Shown in pieces: positions 26,873 through 35,176 of a DNA stretch of 64,000 bases. This stretch comes from Armatimonadota bacterium (GTDB lineage: Bacteria; Armatimonadota; UBA5829; DSUL01). The DNA lies in NCBI GenBank assembly GCA_025998755.1, contig AP024674.1, positions 2,062,162-2,126,161 on the forward strand. Reading direction: 5' to 3'. The first letter of the stretch is position 1, and each line of letters begins with the position of its first letter. Made by a program: the position numbers and the translations under genes. The notes under the pieces were generated by a model. That model saw nothing but the letters and a program-made list of their open reading frames with translations, had not been told where the DNA came from and did no database searches.

Positions 26873-28116
26873 AGCACAACCTCCTCTTTCACTTCTTCTT
26901 CCGGTCCCACCACCGCCAGTGTCAACGCGCCGTCGCGGAGCACATCCTGCGCCACGTTCAAAACGTCGTTCTCCGTCACGGCGTCCAGCCGGGCCACCAC
27001 CTCTTCCACCGGAATGAAGCGTCCGTAGTCCAGCAGACACTTCCCCAGCCGGGTCATTCGAGTCCCCATGCTCTCCTGAGCCATCAACAACCCCGCCCGA
27101 ATCTGGGCGTGGGCGCGGGCCATCTCCTGCGGATCGGGCGGCGCGGTGCGCAGGCTTTCTATCTCGGCCCGAACCAGCGACAGTACCTCGCCAAGGGTGG
27201 CCGCCCCGGTGCCGCCGTAAACAGTGAGCATTCCGCCCTCATGGTAGCTGAGGCGGTAGCTGCCGATATCGTAGGCCAGTCCCCGCTTCTCGCGGATCTC
27301 CTGGAACAGACGGCTGCTCATCCCCCCGCCCAGGACAGAGTCCAGAATGGCCAGCGCATATTTCCGGTCGTCCGTTTCACTGTAGGCCGGGGCGCCCAGG
27401 CAGAAATAGACCGCTTCCGTGCTGCGGTCCAGAATGGCGCGGCCGGGCCGATGTTCCAGAGGAGGAAGCGCGGGATCCGGGGCGCGGCCACTCATCGGTT
27501 CAAGCGACTTTGCCGCCAGGTCAACCACCCGCTCGTGCTCCAGCGCTCCAGCAGCCGCAACCACCGTCCGGTCCGGCGTGTATTGGGTCTTAAGATAGGT
27601 GTGGAGCGCTTCCGGCGTGGCCGAGCGCACAGTCTCCTCGGTTCCCAGAACGCTGTGCGCCAGAGCGTGCCCGTCCCAGGCCAGCTCCGCAAGAAAATCG
27701 TGCACCCTGTCCTCGGGGGCGTCCTCGTGCCGGCGGATCTCGTCGGCTACCACGTCCTGCTCCCGCCTGAGCTCTTCGGGATCCATCAGGGAGTTCAGCA
27801 GCATGTCGCCCAGTATGTCCATGGCCAGCGCCACATCGTCCTTCAGAACACGGGCGTAGAATGTTGTGTACTCCCGGTCGGTGGCGGCATTCAGCTGCCC
27901 GCCTACGGCAGCCATCTCCTCGGCGATGTCCCGCGCCGAGCGCCGCGAGGTCCCCTTGAAGAGCATATGCTCCAGCAGATGGCTGATGCCGAACTCGTGG
28001 GGCTGTTCCAGTTTGGAGCCTGCGGCGATCCAGATGCCGAGCGCGACGCTGCGGACGTGCTCCACGCTTTCCGTGATGACCCTGACCCCGTTGTCCAGAT
28101 CCGTAATGCGGACCAC
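26869..28116 (-). CDS. M16-family zinc peptidase (processing-peptidase-like)
   Basis: A 415-residue inverzincin. The zinc motif HLLEHMLFKGT (HxxEH) and the downstream glutamate in the VVADEIRRHED helix are present; the second M16 half is inactive, as usual. GTG 28116 is preferred over ATG 28179 because GGGAG lies five bases upstream and family N-termini begin at the LDNGVRVITE strand. It opens the M16-dapB-asd-dapA-rnj unit, like ymxG/mlpA in Bacillus. Substrate unknown. Confidence 0.9.
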   Translation of the reverse strand: MVRITDLDNGVRVITESVEHVRSVALGIWIAAGSKLEQPHEFGISHLLEHMLFKGTSRRSARDIAEEMAAVGGQLNAATDREYTTFYARVLKDDVALAMDILGDMLLNSLMDPEELRREQDVVADEIRRHEDAPEDRVHDFLAELAWDGHALAHSVLGTEETVRSATPEALHTYLKTQYTPDRTVVAAAGALEHERVVDLAAKSLEPMSGRAPDPALPPLEHRPGRAILDRSTEAVYFCLGAPAYSETDDRKYALAILDSVLGGGMSSRLFQEIREKRGLAYDIGSYRLSYHEGGMLTVYGGTGAATLGEVLSLVRAEIESLRTAPPDPQEMARAHAQIRAGLLMAQESMGTRMTRLGKCLLDYGRFIPVEEVVARLDAVTENDVLNVAQDVLRDGALTLAVVGPEEEVKEEVVL

Positions 28117-28282
28117 TTGCTCTCCCGCCGGCGGACCCTGCTCTCCCCGGATGACAGAACGGCCCCGGAGAGATCCCATCCAGGGCCGGTGTGGTGAAGG
28201 GAAACTTTGCAGCCGATCAGCCGCGACAATTTAGCACAGATGCGACGCGGCAGGCCACTCTTCAAAGGCGTGCAAGAAGAGA

Positions 28283-28356
28283 TCGGGGAGACAGGATTCG
28301 AACCTGCGACCACCGGCACCCCATACCGGTGCGCTACCAAACTGCGCCACTCCCCG
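28283..28356 (-). tRNA. tRNA-Pro (GGG)
   Basis: Acceptor CGGGGAG/CTCCCCG, D arm GCGC/GCGC, anticodon stem CCGGT/GCCGG with loop ATGGGGT (anticodon GGG), T loop TTCGAAT. CCA not encoded. Lies just ahead of the M16 operon. Confidence 0.93.
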
Positions 28357-28443
28357 ACCGCGACAATTATACCCGACAAGGACCGCCCGCGCAATCCGGA
28401 GGAGCGCTTTCAGCAGCGAGACCGGCCACGGAGCGCGCAAAGG

Positions 28444-28472
28444 AAAAACCCCGTTCCGCTTGCGGAACGGGG
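28444..28472 (-). terminator. Strong terminator read on the minus strand
   Basis: CCCCGTTCCGC (28449-28459) pairs with GCGGAACGGGG (28462-28472); on the minus strand TTTTT follows. No protein gene ends here, so it must close a short transcript from the 28.47-28.70 kb interval. Confidence 0.85.
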
Positions 28473-28626
28473 CATCGAAGGGTGGGAGATTGCTGAAACG
28501 CCAGGAGTGCGACTCCTGATTTCGGGCGGGCATCCGCATACGTTAGCCGAGCCGCTCCTGTGCCAAGTAGGCGAAGCCCGCCCGAAACTGCTACCATTTC
28601 CAATAACCGCGCAGAGGCGCCGGCGG

Positions 28627-28655
28627 TTCCCGGAAGGCGAGAACAGTTCCCGGAA
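28627..28655. repeat. Two TTCCCGGAA dyads exactly 20 bases apart
   Basis: GTTCCCGGAA occurs at 28626-28635 and again at 28646-28655. Each core TTCC-C-GGAA is an inverted repeat, and the 20-base period places both on about the same face of the helix. A partial third copy, ATTCCCGGG, is at about 28680. Looks like a tandem repressor or activator site, inside the candidate RNA and about 225 bases upstream of the porin gene. Confidence 0.4.
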
Positions 28656-28671
28656 TCTTTCTCACTACCGC

Positions 28672-28701
28672 ATGATGAGATTCCCGGGGTAGCAGTGTCA
28701 A
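28672..28701 (-). promoter_or_regulatory. Possible promoter of the candidate small RNA
   Basis: Perfect TTGACA (28701-28696) then, after 18 bases, CATCAT (28677-28672), a weak -10 box. The same bases in part pair with ACTGCTACC at 28587-28595. Confidence 0.35.
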
Positions 28702-28740
28702 GCCTCTGTTGCAATCGCCTCAAAGTGATCCGCATCACAA

Positions 28741-28768
28741 GTTGACCGTTCGTTGACGGTGGCGCAAC
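28741..28768 (+). promoter_or_regulatory. Pho-box-like direct repeats upstream of the porin-pstS pair
   Basis: GTTGACCG (28741), GTTGACGG (28752) and a weaker CGCAACGA (28763) recur every 11 bases. An 11-base period of short direct repeats is the layout of PhoB/PhoP/SphR sites. The downstream genes encode a phosphate-selective porin and PstS, which fits. The second repeat also offers TTGACG as a -35 element. Confidence 0.45.
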
Positions 28769-28875
28769 GAGCGCAATGTAACCTTTCTGCGAGACTCAAC
28801 AAATGTTCCCGGCAGGGGGGAGCGCAACACGGGAAAGCGACCCGCAGACCGGGGACTCAAGGAGGAGCAAGAGCA

Positions 28876-30342
28876 TTGCTGAAACGACTCATTGGTCTCG
28901 GGCTGGCCGTCGCGATGCTTGCGGCGGTTGCAGCCCCGTGCGCGCGGGCTCAGGTGCAGGATGTTCCTGCCGATCACTGGGCTTATGACGCCATCCAGTC
29001 GCTCGCCCGGAAGGGTATCATTCTGGGCTATCCGGATGGCAACTTCCTGGGGCAGCGCTCTCTGACACGCTACGAGATGGCTGCCATCGTGCAGCGGATG
29101 CTGCGCTATCTGGAGTCTACCAAGACCGGCCAGAGCAATCCGTCTGCTCGCTCCAACACACCGTCCCCTGCTCCGTCTGTGTCCCCTTCTGATCTGGACA
29201 CGGTCCGGAAGCTGGTGGACGAGTTCAAGGTGGAGTTGACAGTCATGGGCACGGATCTCAAGCAGGTCCAGGAAGAGGTGGCCACGCTGCGCGAGCAGAT
29301 GGACTCTGTTCTCCAAGACATGGAGCCCATCAAGGCCCAGGTGCTGGATCCGGAAGGCACGCTGAACGCCGTCGCGAACGACGTCAGCAAGATGAAGAAG
29401 CTCTCCGTTTCCGGCTACGTCCAGGCCCGCTTCGAGGACTCTGCAGAGGCGAACAAAGACAGCCAGTTCTACATCCGCCGCGCCCGCCTGAAAGCGGAGG
29501 GCAAATTCGGAGAAAAGACCAAAGTGGTCTTCCAGATAGACGGAGGCGGCAGTGACAAGAACACTTCACTGACCCTCAAGGACGCCTATCTGGAGTATGG
29601 CTGGCTGGGCGTTCACGAGTTCGCGCCGAAGATCACCTTCGGTCAGTTCAAGTGGCCGTTCGGCTACGAGGTTGTGGAGTCCTCCGGCGTCCGCGAGACC
29701 CCGGAGCGCGCCGATGTTCTGCGGGCCCTGTTCCCGGGCGAGCGCGACCGTGGTGTGATGCTGTCCGGGCCTTCCGCCGCCCGCGTTATGTGGAACATCG
29801 GTCTGTTCAGCGGCGTGGGCATTGACCAGAAGGGCGCGCCCTGGTGGTCAGCCAACTTCAGCGACAACAACCAGCATAAGGACGTGGTCGGCAACATCCG
29901 GCTGCGCCTGACCGACAATTTCTTTATCGGTGGATCCGGCTACTGGGGCAAGGCCGGGCCGAACGCCCAGCTTCAGGACCGCACCCGCTGGGGAGCCGAC
30001 CTGCAGTGGTACGGTGTGGCTATTCCGCTCTCCATCAAGGCGGAGTATGTCTCCGCCAAGGAGCCTAGCGGAACGGCCTCCGCTCCGGTCAACCGGGAGC
30101 CCTGGGGTTACTACGCGCAGGCTGCCTGGTCGTTCAACCCGCACCTCAGCCTGGTCTACAAGTATGACACCTACGACGACGACGGGCTGGGCACCCGCGG
30201 ACGCCTGAGCAACCACCAGGTGGGCCTCATCCGCTGGCTGGACGACAAGAGCCGCCTGAAGCTGTTCTATCAGTGGCGGAAAGAGAAGCGGAACAGCATT
30301 GACAACGATGTGGCCATCGTGGAGTGGATCACCACGTTCTGA
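28876..30342 (+). CDS. SLH-domain phosphate-selective porin (OprP/OprO family)
   Basis: A 488-residue outer-membrane protein: signal peptide (to about CARAQ), one SLH domain (DVPADHWAYDAIQSLARKGI to TRYEMAAIVQRML), a short Pro/Ser linker, a coiled-coil segment (DTVRKLVDEFKVELTVMG onward), then a 16-18-strand barrel of the phosphate-selective porin O/P type (VSGYVQARFED, YIRRARLKAEG, GQFKWPFGYE). The SLH domain would tether the barrel to the wall. TTG 28876 with AAGGAGG ten bases upstream is chosen; an upstream ATG at 28753 lies in the Pho-box-like repeats. pstS follows after 19 bases. Confidence 0.85.
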   Translation: MLKRLIGLGLAVAMLAAVAAPCARAQVQDVPADHWAYDAIQSLARKGIILGYPDGNFLGQRSLTRYEMAAIVQRMLRYLESTKTGQSNPSARSNTPSPAPSVSPSDLDTVRKLVDEFKVELTVMGTDLKQVQEEVATLREQMDSVLQDMEPIKAQVLDPEGTLNAVANDVSKMKKLSVSGYVQARFEDSAEANKDSQFYIRRARLKAEGKFGEKTKVVFQIDGGGSDKNTSLTLKDAYLEYGWLGVHEFAPKITFGQFKWPFGYEVVESSGVRETPERADVLRALFPGERDRGVMLSGPSAARVMWNIGLFSGVGIDQKGAPWWSANFSDNNQHKDVVGNIRLRLTDNFFIGGSGYWGKAGPNAQLQDRTRWGADLQWYGVAIPLSIKAEYVSAKEPSGTASAPVNREPWGYYAQAAWSFNPHLSLVYKYDTYDDDGLGTRGRLSNHQVGLIRWLDDKSRLKLFYQWRKEKRNSIDNDVAIVEWITTF

Positions 30343-30361
30343 CGATACCCACAGGAGAACA

Positions 30362-31204
30362 ATGACGATGACATTGAAACGGATATCAGCGCTGGCCGCA
30401 TCTGCGGCCCTTCTGGCGGGACTCGGATCCGCCGCCACGGCTCAGGTCGTGACGGTCAAGGGTTCCGACACTATGGTCATCCTCGCTCAGCGATGGGCTG
30501 AGGAGTACATGAAGAAGAACCCGGGTGTGCGCATTCAGGTGACGGGCGGAGGCTCGGGCACGGGCATCGCCGCGCTCATCAACGGTACCACGGACATCTG
30601 CAACGCATCCCGTCCGATGAAAGACAAGGAGAAGAGTAATGTCCGGCAGCGGCACAATCGTGGCGTCTCCGAGTACCGGGTGGCCAAGGACGGTATCACC
30701 ATCTATGTGCACCCGTCCAACAACGTGCCTCATCTGACGCTGGACCAGCTCCGCTTGATCTACACCGGCCGCATCAATAACTGGAAGCAGGTGGGTGGCC
30801 CGGACCGGCCCATCACGCGCTACTCACGTGAGAACAACTCCGGGACCTACGTGTTCTTCAAGGAGTTCGTTCTGAAGAACCAGAACTACGATCCTTCCTG
30901 CCAGAACATGCCGGGCACCGCATCCGTGGTGAACGCGGTCTCGAAGGATCCGGGAGGCATCGGCTACGGCGGAATGGCCTACGCCAAGGGCGTCCGCGAG
31001 GTGCCGATCAAGAAGGACGAGAAGTCCCAGGCCTACGAACCGACACCTGCGAATGTGCGCAACGGCAACTATCCCATCTGGCGGTTCCTGTATCAGTACG
31101 TCGTCGGCGTCCCGAGGGGCGAGGTGGCAAAGCTGATCCAGTGGGAGCTGTCTGACCAGGGCCAGGCCATCGTGGAGAAGGTCGGGTTCGTCCCGGTCAA
31201 GTAG
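30362..31204 (+). CDS. pstS: Phosphate ABC transporter substrate-binding protein PstS
   Basis: A 280-residue exported protein with a signal peptide (LAASAALLAGLGSAATA). Phosphate ligands lie in VKGSDTM, GGGSGTGIAAL, and RENNSGTYVFF; DICNASRPMKDKE and GGIGYGGMAYA are further PstS hallmarks. It captures inorganic phosphate in the periplasm for PstCAB, which is not in this window. Either ATG 30362 or 30368 fits the AGGAG at 30353. The pairing with the porin suggests phosphate entry through both membranes. A GC hairpin follows. Confidence 0.92.
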   Translation: MTMTLKRISALAASAALLAGLGSAATAQVVTVKGSDTMVILAQRWAEEYMKKNPGVRIQVTGGGSGTGIAALINGTTDICNASRPMKDKEKSNVRQRHNRGVSEYRVAKDGITIYVHPSNNVPHLTLDQLRLIYTGRINNWKQVGGPDRPITRYSRENNSGTYVFFKEFVLKNQNYDPSCQNMPGTASVVNAVSKDPGGIGYGGMAYAKGVREVPIKKDEKSQAYEPTPANVRNGNYPIWRFLYQYVVGVPRGEVAKLIQWELSDQGQAIVEKVGFVPVK

Positions 31205-31260
31205 ACGGGCTACACTACCCCGAGGGACATTCTCCTTCCGGGGAAAGGCTGTCGAATAAG

Positions 31261-31288
31261 GCGGCGGGGCCGGCTCCGGCCCCGCCGC
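31261..31288 (+). terminator. Hairpin after pstS
   Basis: GCGGCGGGGCCGG (31261-31273) pairs with CCGGCCCCGCCGC (31276-31288), 13 pairs, followed by TCTGCTTATCTG. The T-tract is weak but the stem is very stable. Confidence 0.65.
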
Positions 31289-31299
31289 TCTGCTTATCT

Positions 31300-31640
31300 G
31301 GTCCCTGTAGGATGATTGGCCAGCCAGGCCACCACTGGAAGAGCTCTCCTTCTATGCTGGTCGACTAGCGCGCCGAAAGGCGCGCGTATCGAGGCCATGC
31401 ATTGTCCGCCTGTGGTTTCGACTCGTCCGCCTGCGGCGGACGGCTCAACCACCGTAATCGGTGTCCCGGGAACAAGTGCCCGGAACGTTAGGAACCTCCC
31501 CCAGGACGGTTGAGGTGGAATCCCTCGAAAGGCGGGGCGTGAAGGTCTTGCCGCACAGCTGGCCCGGGTCGCGCGGGATGGCGGGGGACGGTTGGTATGA
31601 ACTCACCTGCCGTGGGCCTTTGCATCTCCCGCCGGGTGGC
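31300..31640. other. Gene-free stretch with several stable hairpins upstream of lysC
   Basis: No ORF here has coding character. GCGCGCC-GAAA-GGCGCGC (31368-31385) is a perfect helix closed by a GNRA tetraloop. GTCCGCC-TGC-GGCGGAC (31425-31441) sits inside a wider GTGGTT/AACCAC helix. A CCGGG/CCCGG pair follows near 31470. This looks like a structured RNA or leader. The lysine-riboswitch core sequences were looked for and not seen. The lysC promoter appears to lie downstream of all this. Confidence 0.4.
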
Positions 31641-31647
31641 CTCCCCA

Positions 31648-31656
31648 TGCTAGAAT
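31648..31656 (+). promoter_or_regulatory. Extended -10 promoter of lysC
   Basis: TG-C-TAGAAT (31648-31656), an extended -10 element without a good -35 box. Transcription from about 31663 gives a 77-base leader for lysC. Confidence 0.45.
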
Positions 31657-31739
31657 AGTCTGCAACCCGGCGCAGATGAGCCCCGACGGGGCGCCGGAGC
31701 GCGCCGGGCACCAGATAACAGGACAGCAAAGGGCATCAT

Positions 31740-32963
31740 ATGCTTGTCGTGCAGAAATACGGGGGCAGCTCCGTGGCAGACGCGGAGCGCATCCGCAGCG
31801 TGGCCGAACGAGTTGCGCGGACCAGCAAGGAGGCTCAGGTGGCGGTGGTGGTCTCGGCCATGGGGAAGACCACCGATAACCTGATCGCCCTCGCAAGGCA
31901 GATCACCGACAACCCCAGCGACCGCGAGATGGACAAGCTGCTCGCCACGGGCGAGCAGGCTTCCAGCGCCCTGATGACTATGGCGCTTCACGCTCTGGGG
32001 GTTCCGGCCGTTTCGCTGACGGGCGGCCAGGCGGGCATCATCACGGAGAATGTGGCCCGCAAGGCGCGCATTGCTCGCATTGACGTCACACGGATGAAAA
32101 AAGAGCTGGAAGCGGGCAACGTGCTGGTCATCGCAGGTTTTCAGGGTGTGACAGAGGGCTCCAGCTGGGCGGACATCACCACGCTGGGGCGCGGCGGTTC
32201 GGACACCACGGCCGTGGCCGTGGCCAAAGCCCTCAAAGCCGACCGCTGCGAGATCTATACCGATGTGGAAGGCGTTTATACGGCCGATCCGCGCATCGTT
32301 CCGGAGGCCCGCAAGCTGGACACCATCTCCTATGAAGAGATGCTGGAGATGGCCGGTCAGGGGGCCAAGGTCATGCACTCCCGGGCGGTGGAGCTCGGGG
32401 AGCTCTACAATATTGAGATTCTGGTTGCGCACAGTCAGAAGGAGGTTCCAGGCACAGTGATCAAGCACGAAGACGAGGCTATGGAGATCCGCAATCCCGT
32501 CCGCGGGATCGCGCATGACCTGAAGACCAACCGGATCACGATCGCCTCCGTGCCGGACCAGCCTGGAATCGCCGCACGCATTTTCCAGGCGCTGGCGGAC
32601 AAGAACATCAGTGTGGATATCATCGTCCAGAACGTCAGCCAGAGCGGAGTGACGGATCTCTCCTTCACGGTGGCCGATGACGATCTGAACACCGCTGTCG
32701 CCACAGTGCAGGAGGTGGCCCAGCAGATCGCCGCGGGGGGCATCAGCACGGACCAGAATGTGGCCAAGGTGTCCATCGTGGGCACGGGCATCCGCAGCCA
32801 CCCGGGATACGCGGCGCGGATGTTCACGGCGCTGGCTGATGCCAACATCAACATCATCTCCATCACCACCAGCGAGATCCGCATAACCTGTCTGATCGAG
32901 CGCAGCAAGCTGGAAGAGGCGGTCCGCGTGCTGCACAAGACGTTCGAGCTGGAAAAGGCGTAA
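31740..32963 (+). CDS. lysC: Aspartate kinase LysC
   Basis: A 407-residue monofunctional aspartokinase, the entry step to lysine, threonine and methionine. The kinase motif [13 protein letters not shown], the [13 protein letters not shown] loop and [17 protein letters not shown] are standard. Two C-terminal ACT domains ([16 protein letters not shown] and [19 protein letters not shown]) bind the feedback inhibitor. Start ATG 31740 is supported by homology and a nearby AAAGGG. asd, dapA, dapB and lysA lie elsewhere in this window, so the pathway is dispersed over 17 kb. Confidence 0.95.
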   Translation: MLVVQKYGGSSVADAERIRSVAERVARTSKEAQVAVVVSAMGKTTDNLIALARQITDNPSDREMDKLLATGEQASSALMTMALHALGVPAVSLTGGQAGIITENVARKARIARIDVTRMKKELEAGNVLVIAGFQGVTEGSSWADITTLGRGGSDTTAVAVAKALKADRCEIYTDVEGVYTADPRIVPEARKLDTISYEEMLEMAGQGAKVMHSRAVELGELYNIEILVAHSQKEVPGTVIKHEDEAMEIRNPVRGIAHDLKTNRITIASVPDQPGIAARIFQALADKNISVDIIVQNVSQSGVTDLSFTVADDDLNTAVATVQEVAQQIAAGGISTDQNVAKVSIVGTGIRSHPGYAARMFTALADANINIISITTSEIRITCLIERSKLEEAVRVLHKTFELEKA

Positions 32964-32969
32964 CAAGCG

Positions 32970-32999
32970 CGGGAGGACCGGCAGCGGCCGGCCCTCCCG
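32970..32999 (+). terminator. Hairpin after lysC
   Basis: CGGGAGG-A-CCGG pairs with CCGG-C-CCTCCCG (32970-32999), an imperfect long stem directly after the lysC stop. Only TTCCGG follows, so termination efficiency is uncertain. Confidence 0.5.
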
Positions 33000-33129
33000 T
33001 TCCGGCAAATACAAACGCATTGCCTGCCCGACCGGCCCGGTGCGGGAACGTCGTTTCCGCACCGGCCTTCACGATAACCGGGACAGAAGAACTCAGAACG
33101 GTCTCTGCGAGGGGGACAGGAGGTCTGTT

Positions 33130-33663
33130 ATGGGAACAGGTTCGGATCTGTCCGGGCTGATGCGAGAGGCCCTGGCGGCGATGAAGTCGGGGCATGCCAA
33201 GCGCGCGTGCGAGATGCTGCGGGCGCATCTGGGCGAGGGCACGAACGATGGCCATTTTCTGGCGCTGCTGGGAGCGGCCTGCTGCCTGGCGGGTCATCCA
33301 GAGGACGGCGTTCCGGCGCTAGAGCGGTCGCTGGAGCTCGCCCCTTCCGCGCATGCCCATTTCAATCTGGGTCAGGCCTATCAGATGGCGGGCGACCTGG
33401 AGAAGGCGCAGCGATGCTACGAGCATGCGCTGGCGCTGGACCCCACCTACCAGTTGGCCCTGCAGGCGCTGGACTCACTGGCGCCGAAGGAGGCTCCCGC
33501 TCCTGACCTGGGCCATCATATTGAACTGACGGAGGACATCCAGGTCAGCGAGCATGCTCACCTGCTGACGGATCCCTCGCTCGCGTTCGAGGAGCCCGGC
33601 GGGGAGCAGAATCAGGAGCCGCCGCTACCCTGGGCCCCTCCGCCGGTCACGGACGAAGAATAG
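33130..33663 (+). CDS. Tetratricopeptide repeat protein
   Basis: A 177-residue cytoplasmic protein with about three TPR units (residues 25-125), the clearest being AHFNLGQAYQMAGDLEKAQRCYEHALALDPTY. The C-terminal 50 residues are acidic and Pro-rich. No signal peptide. TPRs mediate protein contacts; the partner is unknown. ATG 33130 follows AGGAGG. dacB follows after a hairpin. Confidence 0.85.
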   Translation: MGTGSDLSGLMREALAAMKSGHAKRACEMLRAHLGEGTNDGHFLALLGAACCLAGHPEDGVPALERSLELAPSAHAHFNLGQAYQMAGDLEKAQRCYEHALALDPTYQLALQALDSLAPKEAPAPDLGHHIELTEDIQVSEHAHLLTDPSLAFEEPGGEQNQEPPLPWAPPPVTDEE

Positions 33664-33669
33664 CCACCC

Positions 33670-33689
33670 TCCGGCCCTTTGCGGCCGGA
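33670..33689 (+). terminator. Hairpin between the TPR gene and dacB
   Basis: TCCGGCC-CTTTGC-GGCCGGA, seven pairs, then ACACTGCTTTT. A weak terminator or attenuator in the 49-base gap before dacB. Confidence 0.5.
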
Positions 33690-33712
33690 ACACTGCTTTT
33701 GGAGGATTCTGC

Positions 33713-35170
33713 ATGAGGTCTTTCTCCCCTCGCCGCGGAGGCGTTCTTGTTGCCTGGTCTGCGGCGGTTCTGTTGGCGGCGCTCTCCGGAGCGCGTGCCG
33801 ATCTGGCCGCCGTCCGCCAGAAACTGGACTCCATTCTTGACCGTCCCGTCTTTGCGCGGGGCATCCACGGATGCGTTGTGCAGACCCTGGACACCCGAGA
33901 CAGGATCTACTCACGCAACCCGGATTTGCTCCTGATGACCGCCTCCAACCTGAAGCTCATCACGTCCGCGGCGGCGCTGGAGATCCTGGGACCGGAGTTC
34001 CGCTACAGCACCGGAGTCTATACGGCGGGCGAGATTGACCGGGAAGGAGTCCTTCACGGGGATCTGGTGCTGAAGGGCTCCGGCGACCCGCTGCTGGACG
34101 AGCCCGCGCTGCAGGGGATTATCGAAGACCTGAAAGCCCGCGGTTTCAAGCGCGTGGCCGGAGCCATCGTGGGGGATACGGGAGACTTCGACCGCTCGCC
34201 GTACGGCTGGGGATGGAGCTGGGACTATCTCTCAGCTTCGTATGCCGCGCCGGCCGGGGCTCTCAACTTCAACAAGAACGTCATCTCCATCGTGGTGGAG
34301 CCGGCCGCAGAGCCCGGATCTCCCGCCAGGGTGACACTGAAGCCATCCTCAGGGCATATGCGGCTGCGTTCCAGTGTGATGACCGGCGAGCGTGGAAGCA
34401 GCCGTTCGGTCTCCCGGGAGCGCGACGCCGGGGCCACGATGGTGACGGTGACCGGCAGCGTTCCGGCCGGCGGGGACGCGGCCACCGACGCCGTGGTGGC
34501 CGTGCTGGATCCCGCGCAGTTTACCGTGGACTGCTTCCGCGACATGCTGATCTCGTCCGGTATTCCTGTGGACGGCAGGGCACGCAAAGGGTCCGCGCCC
34601 GCCGGGGCCAGGATGCTTGCCCGCCACGTATCGAAGCCCCTCCGAGAGATCGTCACCGACCTGAACAAGTGGAGCGATAATCTGATCGCCGAGTGCCTGC
34701 TGCGCACGCTCGGGTCGGTCCGGAAAGGTTCCGGCTCCGTCAGCGCCGGGCGGGATGTGGTAATGGAGTTCCTGGAGAAGCAGGCGGGCATCGAACCCGG
34801 CGCAGTGTCCATGGCAGACGGATCCGGGCTCTCACGGCTGAACCTGGTCACCTGTGACAGTTTCATCCGCCTGCTGGACTATATGTACCGCCATCGCCAC
34901 GGGACTGATTTCATGGAATCGCTGCCGGTCGCGGGGGTAGACGGCACCCTGCGCACCCGGATGAAAGACACCCCGGCTGAGGGGAAGGTCCGGGCGAAGA
35001 CAGGCTACATCGGCGGCGTATCCAGCCTGTCTGGCTACGTGACCACTGCCGCCGGGCAGCCGCTTGCATTCTCGCTGATCTTCAACAACCAGGTGGGTAC
35101 GGTCGCCCCCTGCCGCGAAGCGCAGGACGAGATCTGCGCGTATCTGGCAGGACTGACAGAGAAGCTGTAG
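33713..35170 (+). CDS. dacB: D-alanyl-D-alanine carboxypeptidase/endopeptidase DacB (PBP4, S13 family)
   Basis: A 485-residue periplasmic enzyme trimming peptidoglycan stem peptides and cross-links. Signal peptide at residues about 1-29. The three penicillin-binding motifs are SNLK (in TASNLKLITSA), SDN (in NKWSDNLIAE) and KTG (in RAKTGYIGG). The inserted domain II between SNLK and SDN is the S13 hallmark. GGAGGATTC precedes ATG 33713. It ends seven bases from the convergent glycosidase gene. Confidence 0.93.
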   Translation: MRSFSPRRGGVLVAWSAAVLLAALSGARADLAAVRQKLDSILDRPVFARGIHGCVVQTLDTRDRIYSRNPDLLLMTASNLKLITSAAALEILGPEFRYSTGVYTAGEIDREGVLHGDLVLKGSGDPLLDEPALQGIIEDLKARGFKRVAGAIVGDTGDFDRSPYGWGWSWDYLSASYAAPAGALNFNKNVISIVVEPAAEPGSPARVTLKPSSGHMRLRSSVMTGERGSSRSVSRERDAGATMVTVTGSVPAGGDAATDAVVAVLDPAQFTVDCFRDMLISSGIPVDGRARKGSAPAGARMLARHVSKPLREIVTDLNKWSDNLIAECLLRTLGSVRKGSGSVSAGRDVVMEFLEKQAGIEPGAVSMADGSGLSRLNLVTCDSFIRLLDYMYRHRHGTDFMESLPVAGVDGTLRTRMKDTPAEGKVRAKTGYIGGVSSLSGYVTTAAGQPLAFSLIFNNQVGTVAPCREAQDEICAYLAGLTEKL

Positions 35171-35176
35171 CTTCTC

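Larger units (their letters stand above)
28444..28671 (-). ncRNA. Candidate small structured RNA, unassigned
   Basis: A promoter-like TTGACA at 28701-28696 and the terminator at 28472-28444 bracket about 225 bases without a credible ORF. The minus-strand RNA would contain a long helix, TTTCGGGCGGGC (28588-28577) with GCCCGCCCGAAA (about 28530-28519), and a CAGGAGT/ACTCCTG hairpin just after it, then the terminator. I could not match it to 6S, SRP, RNase P, tmRNA or a riboswitch class I can recall. Whether it is made is untested. Confidence 0.4.

Noticed and set aside
28117-28179. Upstream ATG start for the M16 peptidase
   Set aside because: The GTG at 28116 has a well-spaced GGGAG and matches family N-termini; the extra 21 residues look unstructured.
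28444-28671. 6S, SRP or RNase P RNA as identity of the candidate transcript
   Set aside because: None of the conserved core sequences of these RNAs could be placed by eye.
31300-31739. Lysine riboswitch ahead of lysC
   Set aside because: The conserved core sequences of that class were not found, and a likely promoter lies downstream of the hairpins.
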